Shown: in pieces, positions 61,347 to 64,000 of the stretch
Layout of the letters: the number at the start of each line of letters is the position of its first letter
Position numbering within the stretch: position 1 is the stretch's first letter
Assembly (NCBI GenBank): GCA_963693305.1
Contig: OY855913.1
Coordinates: forward strand, 11,417,201 to 11,481,200
Length of the DNA stretch: 64,000 bases
Direction of reading: 5' to 3'
From: Meandrina meandrites
Taxonomy: Eukaryota > Cnidaria > Anthozoa > Scleractinia > Meandrinidae
Translations under genes and position numbers: made by a program
The notes under the pieces: model-generated
The model's input: only the letters and a program-made list of their open reading frames with translations
Databases searched by the model: none
What the model was told of the DNA's origin: nothing

Positions 61347-64000
61347 CTGACACTCAGAGCTGCAGTACCAGGCCGCCTGGCAGCCAGAACACAGAAACGA
61401 GGCATCGCGCTTGCACACTGAACACCGGTTCACTCCATCGTCGTCTCCTTTCCCCGCGCCGCCTTTACTTTCCTCCCGTTGGGGTATCAGTGGTCCTCCT
61501 TTAGGCGGTATAAACCCATGCACTGCAGCTCCTGGGTGGACTGCAGGTCTTTTGCGATCAATTACTCCATGAGAACGAGCAGCTTGTTCGCGATTACGAT
61601 GCCATAGAGAATCTCGTTCAAATATTGCAGCACTGTTGGATGTATTTCTAACAAGTTCATTGTCGCGCGGACGAACGATTCTGGCGTCCGCCGTCTCGCT
61701 TAGTTTATCTCTTACTTGAGATGAGTTCACTAGATGGTTTTTAGGACTCGGTATTCGTGCCTCTTTCCTTTCCAAACTCAAATGCTTGGAGTGTGGAACT
61801 GGACCAGAAGAGGAACCCGAAGGCTCGCTCATTTTAAGTCTTTTCACTCTTTCATACTCTTCGCGTTCGGTAACGTGACTGAACTGTGGAGGCGAAGGAT
61901 GGCGCATGAGAATTCCACCATGAGAATCAATTTCACTGAATCTTCGTTTTCTTTCTTCTGCAACTCTCTCCATGAAAAGAAGGCGCTCACGGTCAGCCAT
62001 TCGTTTCTCTCTTGCTCTCATTGCGTCAATGTGATCTCGCTTTTGTTCCATTCTGAGTTGATGTTCTTTGCTGAATACAAGTGGGTTAACTTTATCTTTG
62101 AGTTCTGCGTGAAGAAGTCTTCTGTTCGCCTCAATTTGTTCTAGACTCAGTCGTTGTCTTTCTCGCTCTCTCTCGCGTTCAATATCCTGTAAGCGAAGTA
62201 AATAAATGGCCTAATTAATCCACCGCAATACAGTTGTTATTCTCCTAGACTGGTCAGTTGCTCTATACAGCCTAGAAATATTATTATCATTTAATTAAAC
62301 GACCTGAGTTATGTCCATAGAAAACTCAGAGGCAAGTTGACGTTAGGTTGTTAGAAATAATGCCTAAATTACAAATTATACTGAAAAAGGGAGATAAACA
62401 ATTTAATTATGATAATAAACGGAGAAGAATATCGCTTTTAAATTTCAACATCCCGGACGCTGCCATTTTGTCGCTATTGTTGGGAAGCAGAGGTTCTTTT
62501 GTGTGATACAATTGGACAACGCATTGACGTCAAATATTTCAAAATGGAACCGCGCGGGAAATTTAAAAGCGATAATCTTCTCCGTTTATTATTTTCTGTT
62601 TATTATTGTTATTAAATGTTATATCTTCCTTTTGCAGTAAAATTTGTAATTTGGGTATTATTTCAAACAACTCAACGTCAACTTGCCTCAAGAGCCGAGG
62701 TTCCCTTTAAAAATTGAATGCATCGAATTGAAATTACTACAAACGATAAAGAGCAAACACTTTAATCTCAGTTGAATTTTGGAGGAGAAAAGATGATTAT
62801 CCCTGCCGACTCTATAGGAATACTTTTCCGCGAAACCGGAAAACTATATTGATCAGAGGGTCAGGGAAAATTGATTCATTTTCCTATGCTCAGTGAATAG
62901 ATAAAAGTTTCATCTAACCTGTCTGATATGCGGTGGTACGTCCTTTCCAACCTCTGCTAGGTGACTCCCTGGCTTCCCAGCCGCGGCGGCCAGTCGCTCC
63001 ATGGCTTGGCGTGAATTCATCATCAGTCCATACTCCCGAGAGGCAAGGGAAGTCGGTGGGGAATACACATGAACTTCGGAGGGTAATCGAGCGGAGTCGG
63101 GGCCTCTTCGTTCCAACGAACCATCTGGTCGGACAAAGATGGATTTTCCGATGGTTGCGCCACCCTTACTGATAGGTAAGGACGAAGCCATCCTGCTAAG
63201 TAGCTCGCGATGTGAAGGCTCCGACGCTCGAATTGCTTCTCCGCGCCTGTGCATCTCCAACTCGTGCAGAGCGGCCATCCGGGGATCTACTCTGGGATCC
63301 ATCCGGGGATCTATTCTACCCGGGATCGCCGGAAATGGTCTGTCGGGAAATACTTTGTGGCGGAGAGGTGGCGAAAGCTCAAACGGCATTCTCGACCTAT
63401 TGCTACCGTCCCCAGCACGCAACAGTAAAATCTCCTCGGGGCGCTCTCTTTCAGAGATAGGTATTCTTGTGCCGTCTTTGTCTCTTAGCTCCAGTCTTGG
63501 GTCTTTCTCCTTGACTTGAAGGAGCTCCAAACTCCTGCTTCTTGCCTTGTGTTCTCCTGACTGCTCCAAGCGAAGCCTGTGTTCCGTTTCGGGGCTAAGC
63601 TGTTCCCTAGAGCGTTGTTCATCTCTGTTCCCAACCTGTCTCATTTTATCGTCAAGCAGTCGAAGACCTGGGTTTACGATATTAGAATTTCCGTGTAACG
63701 ACTCCGCGTTTCGTTCTCTTTCTAGACGGCCAGCTTGTCCTAAAAGCTCTATCCCTCGAGGACCCAGCCCTTCCTTGCCATCCGATAACTTTCCAGTGTG
63801 TGAGACCGCATCCTTTGCTGACTGCATCCTTAGGAATGGCGAGGTATGTCCTCTGCCTAATTCCTCGCGCCTCTGCCGCTCAGAAGACAGTCTTACATCT
63901 GCTTCATCTAACGGTCGAAGGCGTGGAGGCCCTGGCTTGAGAAACTCGCTCATGACAGAGCTGGGTTCCCTCTCCTCGACAAGGCGTCGCAATGAAATGG
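61347..64000 (-). CDS. MYND-type zinc finger protein, partial
   Basis: Two exons are clear: one from beyond 64000 down to 62919 and one at 62186-61347, joined in phase 0 with CAG|GTTAGA and TTACAG|GAT borders. The first is rich in Arg, Glu and Pro (MSEFLKPGPPRLRPLDEADV starts at 63953; the frame is open to the window edge, so that Met may be internal). The second begins with a charged coiled-coil-like stretch (DIERERERERQRLSLEQIEA) and ends in NRCSVCKRDASFLCSGCQ and AWYCSSEC. This is the first three-quarters of a MYND finger, a zinc module for protein interaction. The last ligands (H and C after a W) must lie in a next exon after the donor CAG|GTAAGA, which I could not find. The protein is probably nuclear; I cannot assign an ortholog. 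Confidence 0.75.
62325..62690. mobile_element. Palindromic MITE in the MYND gene intron
   Basis: GAGGCAAGTTGACGT is inverted near the right end (ACGTCAACTTGCCTC), and ATAATAAACGGAGAAG is inverted as CTTCTCCGTTTATTAT (about 62410 and 62590). The arms total about 120 bp each, with gaps. The ends lie about 140 and 230 bp from the exon borders. Confidence 0.6.

Overview
This window is eukaryotic nuclear DNA, most likely from a cnidarian such as an anthozoan or stony coral. The sequence is AT-rich. Its genes have phased introns with GT/AG borders, and it carries metazoan regulators (TRIM37, a PPM1F/PPM1E-type phosphatase, a BATF-sized bZIP factor, a MYND-finger protein). A stand-alone P2X7-like C-terminal domain gene and tRNA-derived SINEs with a Nin-DC-like core point the same way. 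The clade is inferred from gene content; no marker here fixes the species.

Layout. Bases 1615-10585 (minus) hold the first four coding exons of TRIM37 (the RING finger), and the gene continues off the left edge. Bases 11204-13993 are an IS3EU-like DNA transposon with a 6-bp target duplication, rebuilt as a fold-back and invaded by a Harbinger-like MITE. Bases 20086-20818 (plus) are a compact three-exon bZIP gene. Bases 22881-24286 (minus) are a three-exon gene joining a Cys-rich module to a P2X7-like cytoplasmic domain. Bases 25843-28301 (minus) are a 5'-truncated non-LTR retrotransposon with an intact RT and restriction-like endonuclease, sitting between AAT/ATT microsatellite tracts. Bases 28979-29644 (plus) are an ORF whose C-terminus resembles bacterial BECR/EndoU-type nuclease domains. 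Bases 30371-37747 are a Ty3/gypsy relic split by at least four later insertions. Bases 40209-55899 (minus) are a seven-exon PPM1F/PPM1E-like phosphatase of 473 residues; its 9.4-kb first intron has collected transposons and a tandem duplication. Bases 61347-64000 (minus) are the C-terminal part of a MYND-finger protein whose 5' and 3' ends I could not place.

The coding genes are unrelated housekeeping or regulatory genes and form no operon or pathway. The main interest lies in the mobile DNA. Many target-site duplications can be read directly (2, 3, 4, 5, 6, 7, 9, 10 and 16 bp), so elements can be assigned and insertions ordered in time. Three short sequences fit the hammerhead ribozyme core (CUGANGA, stem II, GAAA, GUC), and one of them also shows plausible stem I pairing. 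One TIR element carries a decayed leucine-rich-repeat gene fragment. A 562-bp (CTATC)n array looks perfect and starts at the 3' tail of a retroposon.

Limits. Everything was read by eye. Exon joins are supported by phase and GT/AG agreement, not by RNA data. Family names for transposons rest on termini, target duplications and remembered motifs.
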